Positions 24,406 to 33,336 are shown, counted from the stretch's first letter. The stretch is DNA of 64,000 bases from JBPYCR01 sp051846915 (GCF_051846915.1 NZ_JBPYCR010000013.1:1-64000); one strand, 5' to 3'. Numbers and translations are program-made. The notes: a model not told the origin generated them from the sequence alone.

Positions 24406-25539
24406 ATGAGTGAAACAAATATGAACGGTTTTGAAGCAGTTAATGTAGGCGATACACTTAGCGGGAAAGTAGTAAAGATTGAGGATAAACAGGTTTTTAT
24501 TGATATTGGCCATAAAGCAGAGGGGATCGTGCCAATAAGTGAATTATCCAATTTGCATATAGAGCACCCGTCTGATGTTGTATCGGAAGGCGATGAAATA
24601 ACATTAAAAGTTAAAAAAATAGATGATGAAGATATTGTACTTTCAAAAAAAGCAGTAGAAGCAGACAGTGCTTGGGCAGATTTGGAAGAAAAATATGAAA
24701 GTAACGAAACATTTGAAACCGAAGTAAAAGAAATTGTTAAGGGTGGACTTGTCGTAGATGTTGGACTGCGTGGTTTTATACCGGCATCGTTGGTTGAAAC
24801 GTACTTCGTAGAAGATTTTTCCGAATACAAGAATAAAACATTAAAAGTAAAAATAGTTGATTTGGATAAGGAACAAAATCGGGTCATATTATCACATCGT
24901 GCAATCACTGAAGAAGAAGAAGTAATGAAAAAGCAGGAATTGTTGCAGTCAATTGAAGCAGGACAGGTATTGGAAGGAACTGTGCAGCGGTTGACCAACT
25001 TTGGTGCTTTTGTAGATATTGGTGGAGTTGATGGATTGGTTCACATTTCCCAACTGGCGCACGAACACGTGGAAAATGCCTCTGATGTTGTGTCTGAAGG
25101 TGAAACGGTCAATGTGGAAGTCTTATCCGTAGACAGGGACAATGAACGTATTTCCCTTTCACGTAAAAATACACTTCCTGGACCATGGAGCGGAATTGAG
25201 GATCGAATGTCCAGAGGCGACACGGTTGAGGGTACGGTAAAAAGACTTGTTGACTTTGGTGCATTTGTTGAAATAGAGAAAGGTGTAGAAGGCCTCGTTC
25301 ATATTTCTCAAATAGCGAATCGGCATATTGGTACACCGCATGAAGTACTAGAAGAAGGGCAACAGATTCAAGTCAAAGTTCTTGATGTAAATGAAAATGA
25401 GAAAAGAATTTCATTAAGCATTAGAGAGTTGGAGCAAGAACAAGAAGAAGCAGAATACAAGCAGTATACGAAAGAAGAGGACCAGTCTAGCTTTCAATTA
25501 AGTGATATTATTGGCGATCGATTAAATAAGTATAAATAA
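24406..25539 (+). CDS. ypfD: Ribosomal protein S1-like RNA-binding protein YpfD
   Basis: Protein of 377 residues with four S1 domains (about 15-85, 100-170, 190-258 and 275-345), each showing the GxVxxI/VxxxGAFVDI-type core. It is the Bacillus homologue of S1, shorter than the six-domain E. coli protein and not essential in B. subtilis. AGGAGGC precedes the ATG. The leader is long, about 95 bases from the putative promoter. Confidence 0.95.
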   Translation: MSETNMNGFEAVNVGDTLSGKVVKIEDKQVFIDIGHKAEGIVPISELSNLHIEHPSDVVSEGDEITLKVKKIDDEDIVLSKKAVEADSAWADLEEKYESNETFETEVKEIVKGGLVVDVGLRGFIPASLVETYFVEDFSEYKNKTLKVKIVDLDKEQNRVILSHRAITEEEEVMKKQELLQSIEAGQVLEGTVQRLTNFGAFVDIGGVDGLVHISQLAHEHVENASDVVSEGETVNVEVLSVDRDNERISLSRKNTLPGPWSGIEDRMSRGDTVEGTVKRLVDFGAFVEIEKGVEGLVHISQIANRHIGTPHEVLEEGQQIQVKVLDVNENEKRISLSIRELEQEQEEAEYKQYTKEEDQSSFQLSDIIGDRLNKYK

Positions 25540-25560
25540 AGGTTGAAACGTATTTTGAGT

Positions 25561-25604
25561 TGCCTCTTTAGTTGGTATATGACCGACTATAGGGGCATTT
25601 TTTG
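25561..25604 (+). terminator. ypfD terminator
   Basis: A 16-bp imperfect stem (25561-25576 with 25582-25597) around a five-base loop, followed by seven T residues. Confidence 0.85.
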
Positions 25605-25629
25605 GGTGCAGTGTTAAGAGGGAAAGTCG

Positions 25630-25730
25630 TGTTAGTTGCTGAGTCTTGCATGCTTTGTCGCGATGTAGTATCACAAAATCTACACTAGCGCATCCTTTGC
25701 CTCGGGGCTAGATGTTGATTTCATGTAGTA
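25630..25730 (+). repeat. Probable degenerate copy of the structured repeat (3' end)
   Basis: The segment aaaatctacactagcgcatcc, followed by cctcggggctagatg, aligns with the 3' end of the repeat at 19029-19066 (aaagatttgcactagaacatcc, then gtcgaagctagaca). No flanking hairpins survive clearly. Confidence 0.35.
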
Positions 25731-25987
25731 TAAATTATCCGTAACTGCTAGAGTATAAACAATAAAAGAACGAATTTTACATTTGAATCATCTAAATATA
25801 TTATTATTACGTTCGTTGTTTTTCATCCGGGTAACTTTTTTTCTCAGGAAAAGCTACAAATATTACGATAGTACGATTAGTGACGACAATATACTTTATT
25901 AAGATTGTAAATTCAAAAGTATTTTCTGTCCTCATTATCGTTTAAAAACCCTTCTGTTAAGCTATAATGCTAATGGTAGGTGGTAAT
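25731..25987 (+). other. Non-coding AT-rich stretch before yphA
   Basis: No gene, RNA or strong repeat is recognised here. A TATAAT at 25963-25968 lies just before yphA and could be its -10, with only a poor TTTAAA at 25941 as -35. Confidence 0.4.
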
Positions 25988-26581
25988 GTGGAAGATGGAA
26001 TGATTTATTATTGGCTAAGCTGGATATTCTGGATTGCTGTAACTTTTTTTATGGAAAAGACTTGGATCCGGGTCTTTTTTTCTGCATGGATTTTACTCAT
26101 GATCATCGGTTCAAGCCTATATATCCCCCTTTTGAAAGGGAATGTTTCATTGTCCTTCTTGATTCTATTTGCCGGGACTATTGTACTTTATACTAAGATT
26201 AAAAACGTTTATTATGCTTTATTTGCTTCGTTTACAATTACAATAGGTTATGCGGCAATTTTAATATGGGAAAAGGTAACGCCCATATGGTTTATTCTGC
26301 CTAGAGAAATCTTTATTTCCCTGATCATATGCATTATGGTGACTGTTTTTACAGACAATTTTATAAATCGAATATTGATCGGCTTGCTAGGTGTCATCTT
26401 TGGTGAAATATTGTATTCTTTTATGTTGTCAAGTTATAATATGCAGCATTCTACAGGTCAAATGGAATTTTTTGATCAAGTAACAGTAATGGTACTATTT
26501 TTATTTCCACCTTACTTGTTGCAAAAAGCGAGAACGATAATGGTAGATATATATCGCTATACACGGTTTTCTGCAAAATAA
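25988..26581 (+). CDS. yphA: YphA family membrane protein
   Basis: Membrane protein of 197 residues with about six hydrophobic helices, matching YphA in place (between ypfD and der) and length. Function unknown. I prefer the GTG at 25988, preceded by AGGTGG, which gives VEDGMIYYW as the N-terminus. The in-frame ATG at 25967 overlaps a TATAAT and has no binding site. Confidence 0.85.
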   Translation: MEDGMIYYWLSWIFWIAVTFFMEKTWIRVFFSAWILLMIIGSSLYIPLLKGNVSLSFLILFAGTIVLYTKIKNVYYALFASFTITIGYAAILIWEKVTPIWFILPREIFISLIICIMVTVFTDNFINRILIGLLGVIFGEILYSFMLSSYNMQHSTGQMEFFDQVTVMVLFLFPPYLLQKARTIMVDIYRYTRFSAK

Positions 26582-26595
26582 AAACAGAACAATCG

Positions 26596-26624
26596 TTGTG
26601 AATTATTTTTTATTTTGCTAAACT
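26596..26624 (+). promoter_or_regulatory. Candidate SigA promoter of der
   Basis: TTGTGA and TAAACT separated by 17 bases, 36 bases upstream of the der start codon. Confidence 0.5.
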
Positions 26625-26660
26625 GAATTGAAGTTAATGGAAAGTAAGGGTGAACCTTTC

Positions 26661-27971
26661 ATGAGGAAATCAACTGTAGCAATTGTAGGAAGGCCAAATG
26701 TCGGTAAATCAACTATTTTTAACCGATTGGTTGGCGAACGAATTTCGATTGTAGAAGACGTACCTGGGGTGACAAGGGATCGAATTTATGCTCATGCCGA
26801 ATGGCTTGCTGCAAATTTTAATTTAATAGATACCGGTGGAATTGAAATGACGGACGAACCATTATTGGTAAAAATGAGACATCAGGCTGAAATAGCAATC
26901 GACGAAGCAGACGTTATTATTTTTTTAGTCAATGGTCGAGAGGGAATCACAGCTGCAGACGAAGAAGTCGCTAAGTTACTCTATAAATCAAAAAAACCGG
27001 TTGTACTTGCTGTTAATAAAATTGACAATCCTGAAATGCGCGAACAATTATATGAGTTTTATGCGCTTGGTTTCGGGGAACCATTCCCTATATCAGGGGC
27101 CCATGGTTTAGGACTGGGAGATCTATTGGATGAAGTTGTACGACAGTTTCCAGCTAACAAGGGACAAGTAGAAGATGAACAGATTATTCATTTTTCATTA
27201 ATTGGGCGACCGAATGTAGGAAAATCATCTTTAGTAAATGCTATTCTGAATGAAGATCGCGTAATTGTCAGCCCAATTGAAGGAACGACAAGAGATGCCG
27301 TGGATTCATATGTGCAACTAGAAAATAATGAATTTGTTATTATTGATACTGCAGGAATGCGTAAAAGAGGGAAAGTATACGAAACCACTGAAAAATACAG
27401 TGTATTGCGTGCGCTAAAAGCGATAGACCGCTCGGATGTTGTACTTGTTCTTTTGGATGCGGAGACAGGGATTAGAGAACAGGATAAAAAGATAGCCGGT
27501 TATGCGCATGAAGCAGGACGTGCAATTGTGATTGTAGTGAATAAGTGGGACACAGTAAATACAAAAGAACAAACAATGAAAGCTTTTGAAGAGAAAGTTC
27601 GTGTTCATTTTCAGTTTTTGGATTATGCACCGATTATCTTTTTATCAGCAAAAACCAAAAAAAGACTGCATACGCTTCTGCCTGGAATACGTCTGGCCAG
27701 TGAAAATCATGCAAAACGAATTGCAACAAACGTTTTAAATGATGTTATTATGGACGCACTCGCGATGAATCCAACACCGACGATAAAAGGACGGCGTTTA
27801 AAAATACTCTATACAACACAAGTGGCGGTAAAACCTCCGGTATTTGCTGTATTTGTAAATGATCCGGAACTAATGCATTTTTCGTATAAACGATTTTTGG
27901 AAAACAGAATTAGAGAAGCATTTGGATTTAGCGGCACTCCAATTAAAATAGTTGCCAGAAAAAGAAGTTAA
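26661..27971 (+). CDS. der: Ribosome biogenesis GTPase Der (EngA)
   Basis: Tandem GTPase of 436 residues, needed for 50S subunit assembly. P-loops GRPNVGKS at 10-17 and again at 182-189, NKxD as NKID at 119-122, DTGG/DTAG switch motifs, and a C-terminal KH-like domain. The ATG at 26661 after AAGGGTGA gives exactly the B. subtilis length, and upstream in-frame ATGs have no binding site. It is followed 12 bases later by gpsA. Confidence 0.97.
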   Translation: MRKSTVAIVGRPNVGKSTIFNRLVGERISIVEDVPGVTRDRIYAHAEWLAANFNLIDTGGIEMTDEPLLVKMRHQAEIAIDEADVIIFLVNGREGITAADEEVAKLLYKSKKPVVLAVNKIDNPEMREQLYEFYALGFGEPFPISGAHGLGLGDLLDEVVRQFPANKGQVEDEQIIHFSLIGRPNVGKSSLVNAILNEDRVIVSPIEGTTRDAVDSYVQLENNEFVIIDTAGMRKRGKVYETTEKYSVLRALKAIDRSDVVLVLLDAETGIREQDKKIAGYAHEAGRAIVIVVNKWDTVNTKEQTMKAFEEKVRVHFQFLDYAPIIFLSAKTKKRLHTLLPGIRLASENHAKRIATNVLNDVIMDALAMNPTPTIKGRRLKILYTTQVAVKPPVFAVFVNDPELMHFSYKRFLENRIREAFGFSGTPIKIVARKRS

Positions 27972-27983
27972 GGGGGAATAGAA

Positions 27984-29021
27984 ATGACTAAAGTTGCAGT
28001 AATGGGTGCGGGTAGCTGGGGGACAGCATTAAGTATTGTTTTAGCTGACAATGGACACGATGTACGGCTATGGACACACAGGCAAGAACACGCAGAATTG
28101 ATTAATTCTACGCATAAAAACACACAGTATCTCGACGTTCCTATACCGGAGAAAATTAATGCCTATTCCGACCTGAAAAAAGCAATAGAAGGAGTAGAGG
28201 CGATTATAATTGTTGTGCCGTCCAAAGCAATTAGAGAAGTATGCAGCAAGCTAGAGCCATATATGAGTCCAAACATTACACTTATTCATGCGACTAAAGG
28301 TATTGAACCAGGCTCTCTTAAAAGAATTTCACAAATGATCTGTGAAGAAATTCCCGACTACGCATATGAAGATATTGTTGTGCTTTCAGGCCCTAGTCAT
28401 GCAGAAGAAGTTGGTAAGCGACATCCTACAACCGTAACTGTGTCTGCAGTAAATTTAAACAAAGCAGTGTATGCCCAGGATTTATTTATAAATAAATTTT
28501 TCCGGGTCTATACAAGTTCTGATGTCATTGGGATAGAACTGGGTGGTGCTTTAAAAAACATTATTGCTCTAGGTGCAGGCATGTCAGATGGATTAGGGTT
28601 TGGAGACAATGCAAGAGCAGCTTTGATTACGAGAGGTTTAGCAGAAATTGCGAGACTTGGAACTTCCTTGGGAGCTAATCCACTTTCTTTCCTTGGCTTG
28701 CCAGGAGTAGGTGATTTAATTGTAACGTCGACAAGTGTACACAGCAGAAACTGGCGAGCAGGTAATTTGCTAGGTAAGGGCAAACCATTGGAAGAAGTTT
28801 TACAACAAATGGGGATGGTTGTTGAAGGCGTAAGGACAACTAAAGCTGCTTATGAATTTGCCAAAAAGCAGCAAGTTGAAATGCCTATTACAACAGGTAT
28901 TTATGATATTATTTTTAATCATAAAGCACCTAAAGAAATAGTTGAACAACTAATGAACCGCGATAAACGAGAAGAAATGGACGATCTGGCATCATTACTA
29001 AAAAACCGAGATGCTCGATAA
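27984..29021 (+). CDS. gpsA: NAD(P)H-dependent glycerol-3-phosphate dehydrogenase
   Basis: Cytoplasmic dehydrogenase of 345 residues that makes sn-glycerol 3-phosphate for phospholipids. N-terminal Rossmann motif GAGSWGTA at 8-15, catalytic lysine in GGALKNIIALGAG, and LGFGDNARAAL in the C-terminal helical domain. AAGGGGG precedes the ATG. Co-transcribed with der by spacing. Its stop codon overlaps the -35 of a SigK-type promoter for the next gene. Confidence 0.97.
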   Translation: MTKVAVMGAGSWGTALSIVLADNGHDVRLWTHRQEHAELINSTHKNTQYLDVPIPEKINAYSDLKKAIEGVEAIIIVVPSKAIREVCSKLEPYMSPNITLIHATKGIEPGSLKRISQMICEEIPDYAYEDIVVLSGPSHAEEVGKRHPTTVTVSAVNLNKAVYAQDLFINKFFRVYTSSDVIGIELGGALKNIIALGAGMSDGLGFGDNARAALITRGLAEIARLGTSLGANPLSFLGLPGVGDLIVTSTSVHSRNWRAGNLLGKGKPLEEVLQQMGMVVEGVRTTKAAYEFAKKQQVEMPITTGIYDIIFNHKAPKEIVEQLMNRDKREEMDDLASLLKNRDAR

Positions 29022-29048
29022 CAAGAAATGTCTTCCTTGCATATAATA
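29021..29048 (+). promoter_or_regulatory. SigK promoter of spoVIF, embedded in a dyad
   Basis: AC at 29021-29022, 17 bases, then CATATAATA at 29040-29048. This fits the SigK consensus (AC-N16/17-CATAnnnTA). The -10 lies in the left arm of a bulged inverted repeat whose right arm reaches the ribosome-binding site. Confidence 0.6.
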
Positions 29049-29076
29049 TGTTGACATATTAGCAAGGAGGGATTGT

Positions 29077-29331
29077 GTGAGTAAACAAAAAGGACCATTT
29101 GATAAAATAGAAAAAAAAACAAATATGAATCAAGGGGATATTTACAAAATAGCTAATTCAGTTAAAAATGCCGATTTCTCTGATGAAAAAACGGTAAGAA
29201 ATCTTGTCCGCCACTTATCAAAAATGGCAAATAAACAAATATCCAAAGAAAAGGAAGACAAGATTGTACAAACAATAATTCAAAATAAAATGCCAACAGA
29301 CATGCAGTCATTAAGCAAATTTTTTAAATAA
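29077..29331 (+). CDS. spoVIF: Stage VI sporulation protein F
   Basis: Small protein of 84 residues of the SpoVIF (YjcC) family, involved in spore coat assembly. Recognised by the IEKKTxMNxxDIxKIANSVKNADFxDExTVRxLVRxLSxMANKxIxKxxEDKIV pattern. GTG start seven bases after AGGAGG. A SigK-type promoter precedes it, consistent with late mother-cell expression. B. subtilis carries spoVIF elsewhere (yjc region), so its location after gpsA is different. Confidence 0.88.
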   Translation: MSKQKGPFDKIEKKTNMNQGDIYKIANSVKNADFSDEKTVRNLVRHLSKMANKQISKEKEDKIVQTIIQNKMPTDMQSLSKFFK

Positions 29332-29435
29332 TTACTTTCATGGGCAAGTGAGGATACATTCATTTGTATGCTCGCATAATATAATACGCACAAGCATTCA
29401 TGGATAGAGTTGCTGTGGGAATTGTTTAGTCAAAA

Positions 29436-29470
29436 CCGAGGTGAAGTCGCCCCTTCATCTCGGAATTTTT
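29436..29470 (+). terminator. Terminator after spoVIF
   Basis: An 11-bp stem (29436-29446 with 29453-29463) with one mismatch, then AATTTTT. It lies in the 249-base gap before yphE, which is otherwise featureless apart from a promoter. Confidence 0.75.
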
Positions 29471-29539
29471 CTGTTAATTAATCCATAAGCTTCTCGCTGT
29501 GAAAAAAGGTGGTATTAACTGCTAACGGATAGGAACCTA

Positions 29540-29548
29540 TGTTATAAT
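29540..29548 (+). promoter_or_regulatory. Extended -10 promoter of yphE-yphF
   Basis: TGTTATAAT, an extended -10 with a perfect hexamer, 32 bases before the yphE start. No good -35 is seen. Confidence 0.45.
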
Positions 29549-29580
29549 CGTCTTGCACCGGAAGTATAGGGAGTGAAGAT

Positions 29581-29778
29581 ATGTCGGCATCGGGTTTAAA
29601 AGAAATAATTTCATTTGCTGGAATAGCGTTGCTCATATTAGCAATTGCATTTATACAATTAAGCAGGAGAAAGTTAACCGGATGGCTTGCTGGAGTTGTT
29701 TCCCTACTTGCATACATATGTTTAGTGATAGGGGCACTCATTGTGTTTTTTATTGTTTTCAGCGGACCATCGAGTTAA
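29581..29778 (+). CDS. yphE: DUF2768 membrane protein YphE
   Basis: Protein of 65 residues with two membrane helices (about 9-25 and 35-58) separated by a basic turn (RRK). Family DUF2768, function unknown. The position between gpsA and yphF matches B. subtilis yphE (67 residues). GGGAGTGA precedes the ATG. Confidence 0.85.
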   Translation: MSASGLKEIISFAGIALLILAIAFIQLSRRKLTGWLAGVVSLLAYICLVIGALIVFFIVFSGPSS

Positions 29779-29796
29779 TAATGGAGGAAACTTTAC

Positions 29797-30519
29797 ATGA
29801 AATTTATGCAAAAATGGCTCGCTTTAATTTTTATCACAACTTTTTTAACGGGATGCTTATTTCCTCAAAGTGAACTTTCAAAAAACCAAAAACCAAACCA
29901 GGATCAATTGGATATGGTCCAGCAAGCTGTCGATAAGTACAAAGAAGAAACAGGCGGGTTATTGCCAATTAGAACTAAGCCTAATGAAACACCCATATTT
30001 CAGAAATATTTAGTTGATTTTAACATCCTTAAAGAGAACAATATTATTACAGAAACACCAGGTAATGCATATGAATCAGGTGGGGTTTATCAGTATACGA
30101 TCCTGACCCCTGAAGAGGATCCTCGTGTTAAACTTATTGATTTACGCAACACGGAAACGATTCGCAATATTAATGTCAAGCTGGAGATGTATCGTTCAAA
30201 AAATATATATCCACCTTTTGCAAAAGAAATTGAAAAAGGCATATATAAACTGGATTATGAAAAACTTGGCTTTAACAATGAACCACATGCAGTGAGTCCA
30301 TACTCCAGAGAGAGCCTTCCAATTGTTATGGATACAGACGGAAAACTTTATATCGATTACCGAATTGATTTAATGAAAGCATTAAATGAGTTCTCACATG
30401 ATTATGAAGAAGGTGACGATATACGATATATATTGGCGGATAATACTCCATTTGTACCAGTATATTCTTTGCCGTATACAATAAAGAATGGTGAACCCAT
30501 TTTTCTCGTTAATAATTAA
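29797..30519 (+). CDS. yphF: Lipoprotein YphF
   Basis: Lipoprotein of 240 residues with a lipobox LTGC and C20. No recognised catalytic motif. It matches YphF of B. subtilis in place and size, and function is unknown. GGAGGAAAC precedes the ATG. It is transcribed with yphE (18-base gap) and ends at a strong terminator. Confidence 0.88.
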   Translation: MKFMQKWLALIFITTFLTGCLFPQSELSKNQKPNQDQLDMVQQAVDKYKEETGGLLPIRTKPNETPIFQKYLVDFNILKENNIITETPGNAYESGGVYQYTILTPEEDPRVKLIDLRNTETIRNINVKLEMYRSKNIYPPFAKEIEKGIYKLDYEKLGFNNEPHAVSPYSRESLPIVMDTDGKLYIDYRIDLMKALNEFSHDYEEGDDIRYILADNTPFVPVYSLPYTIKNGEPIFLVNN

Positions 30520-30536
30520 TGACCCGCATAAAAACT

Positions 30537-30570
30537 GCCCTTGAAACATATATTGTTTCAAGGGCTTTTT
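30537..30570 (+). terminator. yphF terminator
   Basis: A perfect 12-bp stem (30537-30548 with 30554-30565), five-base loop and T run. Confidence 0.9.
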
Positions 30571-30679
30571 CATGTTTAAGGAACATCGGCTTACTGCCGA
30601 TCTATTCGTACATATGAAAGAATGTGAACGAGTATACGAAAGCTTAAAATAAAATTTATTCAATTAAATCATATTTAAG

Positions 30680-30709
30680 TCATATTTTAATAGGACAACG
30701 TCATAGACT
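30680..30709 (+). promoter_or_regulatory. SigE promoter of spoIVA
   Basis: TCATATT and CATAGACT are separated by 15 bases, a good fit to the SigE consensus. They lie 62 bases before the start codon of a gene known to be SigE-dependent. Confidence 0.65.
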
Positions 30710-30771
30710 TGTAATGTCAATTATTCGTAGGTTGTATGTAATGGTATGGAATGAAACTGGGAGGGGATCGT

Positions 30772-32250
30772 TTGGAGAAAATCGATATTTTTAAAGATAT
30801 TTCGAAGCGGACGAATGGAGATATTTATCTTGGGGTCGTAGGTGCAGTCCGCACCGGGAAATCCACATTTATTAAAAAGTTTATGGAGCTTGTCGTGTTG
30901 CCGAACATTGATGAAGAAAGCGAACGGGGACGCGCGCATGATGAACTGCCTCAAAGTGCAGCAGGTAAAACGATTATGACGACGGAGCCTAAATTTGTTC
31001 CGAATCAGGCTGTGTCCATTCATGTCGAAGAAGGTTTGGACGTAAATGTAAGGCTTGTTGATTGTGTAGGATATGCTGTGGAAGGTGCAAGAGGGTTTGA
31101 AGACGAAAATGGGCCGAGGATGATTCATACTCCTTGGTATGAGGACCCAATTCCTTTTCATGACGCAGCTGAAATTGGTACACGAAAGGTTATTCAAGAG
31201 CATTCCACTATTGGAGTTGTTATTACAACGGATGGTACATTTGGAGAAATTGAACGCTCCGATTATGTGGATTCCGAAACGAAGGTAGTGGAAGAGTTAA
31301 AAGAAGTTGGCAAACCTTTTATTATGATCATTAATTCTGTTCGACCTACGAGTACAGAAACGGAACTGCTTCGTCAGGAACTATCAGAAAAGCATGATAT
31401 TCCTGTATTGGCGATGAGTGTTGAAACGATGACTGAACATGACGTTTACAATGTATTAAGAGAATCACTGTATGAATTTCCTGTTCTGGAAGTTAACGTT
31501 AATCTACCGAGTTGGGTAATGGTTTTAAAGGAAGAGCATTGGTTGCGGCAAAGTTATCAAGATGCCATCCACTCAACAGTAAAAAATATAAAAAGGCTTC
31601 GTGATGTTGACCATATTATGGGGGAATTTTCGGAATATGATTATATTGATAAGGCGAACCTGGCTGGGATGGAGATGGGTGAAGGAATTGCCGAAATAGA
31701 TCTGCATGCACCTGATCACTTATACGACCAAGTACTAAAAGAAATTGTTGGAGAAGAGATACGAGGAAAAGATCATTTACTTGAATTGATGCAGGATTTT
31801 GCGCATGCAAAACGCGAATATGATCAAATCGGTGGAGCCCTCCAAATGGTAAAACAAACAGGGTATGGAATTGCAGCTCCCTCAATTGAGGATATGGATT
31901 TGGAGGAACCGGAAATTATTAGGCAAGGATCGCGATTTGGTGTTCGTTTAAAAGCGGTTGCACCATCCATCCACATGATTAAAGTTGAAGTTGAATCAGA
32001 GTTTGCTCCAATTATTGGTACTGAAAAGCAAAGCGAAGAGTTAGTTAGATATTTAATGCAGGACTTTGAAGAGAATCCTTTGTCCATATGGGAATCCGAT
32101 ATATTTGGAAGATCACTCAATTCAATTGTGAGAGAAGGCATACAGGCTAAGATTTCATTAATGCCCGAGCATGCCAGGTATAAATTAAAGGACACATTGG
32201 AACGGATTATTAATGAAGGTTCTGGTGGTTTAATAGCGATTATTTTATAA
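30772..32250 (+). CDS. spoIVA: Stage IV sporulation protein A (coat morphogenetic ATPase)
   Basis: ATPase of 492 residues that polymerises on the outer forespore membrane and forms the base of the spore coat. Walker A GAVRTGKS at 24-31 with K30, and the very conserved C-terminus ending in GGLIAIIL. I take the TTG at 30772 as the start, because GGGAGGGG precedes it and the length is then exactly that of B. subtilis SpoIVA. An in-frame upstream ATG (30751) would place the binding site inside the gene. Confidence 0.97.
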   Translation: MEKIDIFKDISKRTNGDIYLGVVGAVRTGKSTFIKKFMELVVLPNIDEESERGRAHDELPQSAAGKTIMTTEPKFVPNQAVSIHVEEGLDVNVRLVDCVGYAVEGARGFEDENGPRMIHTPWYEDPIPFHDAAEIGTRKVIQEHSTIGVVITTDGTFGEIERSDYVDSETKVVEELKEVGKPFIMIINSVRPTSTETELLRQELSEKHDIPVLAMSVETMTEHDVYNVLRESLYEFPVLEVNVNLPSWVMVLKEEHWLRQSYQDAIHSTVKNIKRLRDVDHIMGEFSEYDYIDKANLAGMEMGEGIAEIDLHAPDHLYDQVLKEIVGEEIRGKDHLLELMQDFAHAKREYDQIGGALQMVKQTGYGIAAPSIEDMDLEEPEIIRQGSRFGVRLKAVAPSIHMIKVEVESEFAPIIGTEKQSEELVRYLMQDFEENPLSIWESDIFGRSLNSIVREGIQAKISLMPEHARYKLKDTLERIINEGSGGLIAIIL

Positions 32251-32277
32251 CAGCTTGCCAAAAGCTGTTTTTCTTTT
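32249..32277 (+). terminator. spoIVA terminator
   Basis: Eight-bp stem (32249-32256 with 32262-32269) overlapping the stop codon, followed by a T-rich tract. Confidence 0.75.
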
Positions 32278-32569
32278 TGGGTTTTACTTGAATCAATAAT
32301 GAAACGAGCTTATGTAATCTATGCCAGCTTTTTTTCCCATTTTGTTCTTTATCACATAAAAAATTGAGTACTATTAACTAAAAATGCAAAAAATCTTGAG
32401 AAAATCAGTAAATAATGTTGAATTTTATTGCAAAGTCAGTTAGTATAAGCCTTATCATCAATGAAAATGATGACTCTATAGTATAAAACTAGACGAATTG
32501 GTGAACAAATGGAAGTAGTATAATCGTTTGTTCTATGTTAGTCGATTTCATTGGGAGGAGGTGAATGTC
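32278..32569 (+). promoter_or_regulatory. hbs upstream region with two candidate promoters
   Basis: No gene. TTGAAT and TAGTAT with a 17-base spacer lie at 32418-32446, and a perfect TATAAT (32519-32524) with a weak TTGGTG is 45 bases from the start codon. A dyad TCATCA...TGATGA lies between them (32455-32473). B. subtilis hbs also has two promoters. Confidence 0.45.
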
Positions 32570-32842
32570 ATGAATAAAACGGATTTAGTAAACGAGGTTG
32601 CTGAAAAAAGCGAACTTTCCAAAAAGGATGCTGCCAAAGCAGTAGATGCAGTATTTGACTCTGTCATGGATTCACTTAAAAAAGGTGAAAAAGTTCAAAT
32701 CATTGGATTCGGTAACTTTGAAGTACGTGATCGCTCAGCTCGTAAAGGCCGCAATCCTCAAACAGGAGAAGAAATTGAAATTCCTGCAAGTAAAGTTCCA
32801 GCATTTAAAGCAGGTAAAGCCCTTAAAGATATTGTTAAATAA
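32570..32842 (+). CDS. hbs: HU-type DNA-binding protein HBsu
   Basis: Histone-like protein of 90 residues, a dimer that bends DNA and compacts the nucleoid. The family signature GFGNFEVRDRSARKGRNP and the arm region are intact. Start ATG after a strong GGGAGGAGGTG. Highly expressed by expectation, as the ribosome-binding site and terminator suggest. Confidence 0.97.
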   Translation: MNKTDLVNEVAEKSELSKKDAAKAVDAVFDSVMDSLKKGEKVQIIGFGNFEVRDRSARKGRNPQTGEEIEIPASKVPAFKAGKALKDIVK

Positions 32843-32867
32843 CGATAGCTATTTTTACATAGGGCAT

Positions 32868-32895
32868 AAGGGTACGTTTATTCGTACCCTTTTTT
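32868..32895 (+). terminator. hbs terminator
   Basis: A perfect 9-bp stem (32868-32876 with 32883-32891), six-base loop and T run. Confidence 0.9.
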
Positions 32896-33011
32896 ATATT
32901 GGACAAATAATGTAATTGTACAATCGACCTTTCTTATTAACGTCTAACGATTGACAACGTTGTTTTAATAAGCGATATTAGGATAAGTAATTTAACAAAG
33001 GTAGGTTTGTC

Positions 33012-33239
33012 ATGGAGAATCCAAATTTAAAATCCGATTATTTTGTGATTAAGGCATTAGAAGACGGTGTTCACGTAATAGGTCTAACAAGAGGTGCTGA
33101 TACTAGGTTTCATCATTCCGAAAAATTGGATAAAAACGAAATAATGATTGCTCAATTTACTGAGCACACTTCAGCGATGAAAATTCGAGGAAAAGTAACG
33201 ATCCAAACCGAACACGGTGAAATGAGTAACGACCAATAA
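33012..33239 (+). CDS. mtrB: Trp RNA-binding attenuation protein (TRAP)
   Basis: Protein of 75 residues that forms an 11-mer ring, binds tryptophan and then wraps GAG/UAG repeats in trp leader RNA. The RNA-binding residues corresponding to K37, K56 and R58 of B. subtilis TRAP are K38, K57 and R59 here. The tryptophan-contact segment FTEHTSAMKIRG is intact. AAAGGTAGG precedes the ATG. Unlike B. subtilis there is no folE (mtrA) before it, and no trp genes occur in this window for it to regulate. Confidence 0.96.
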   Translation: MENPNLKSDYFVIKALEDGVHVIGLTRGADTRFHHSEKLDKNEIMIAQFTEHTSAMKIRGKVTIQTEHGEMSNDQ

Positions 33240-33336
33240 ATTTTTAACATCAGAAATTTCGAACATCCGATCAAACATTATTTAATTTCACGGTCACTTT
33301 TATCAGGAGGATTTCTATGGGCTGATGTATAAATTA

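Noticed and set aside
24351..24998. Minus-strand ORF of 215 codons
   Set aside because: Serine-rich antisense shadow of ypfD, with low-complexity composition and no ribosome-binding site.
30721..31203. Minus-strand ORF of 160 codons
   Set aside because: Antisense shadow of spoIVA, no binding site or recognisable domain.
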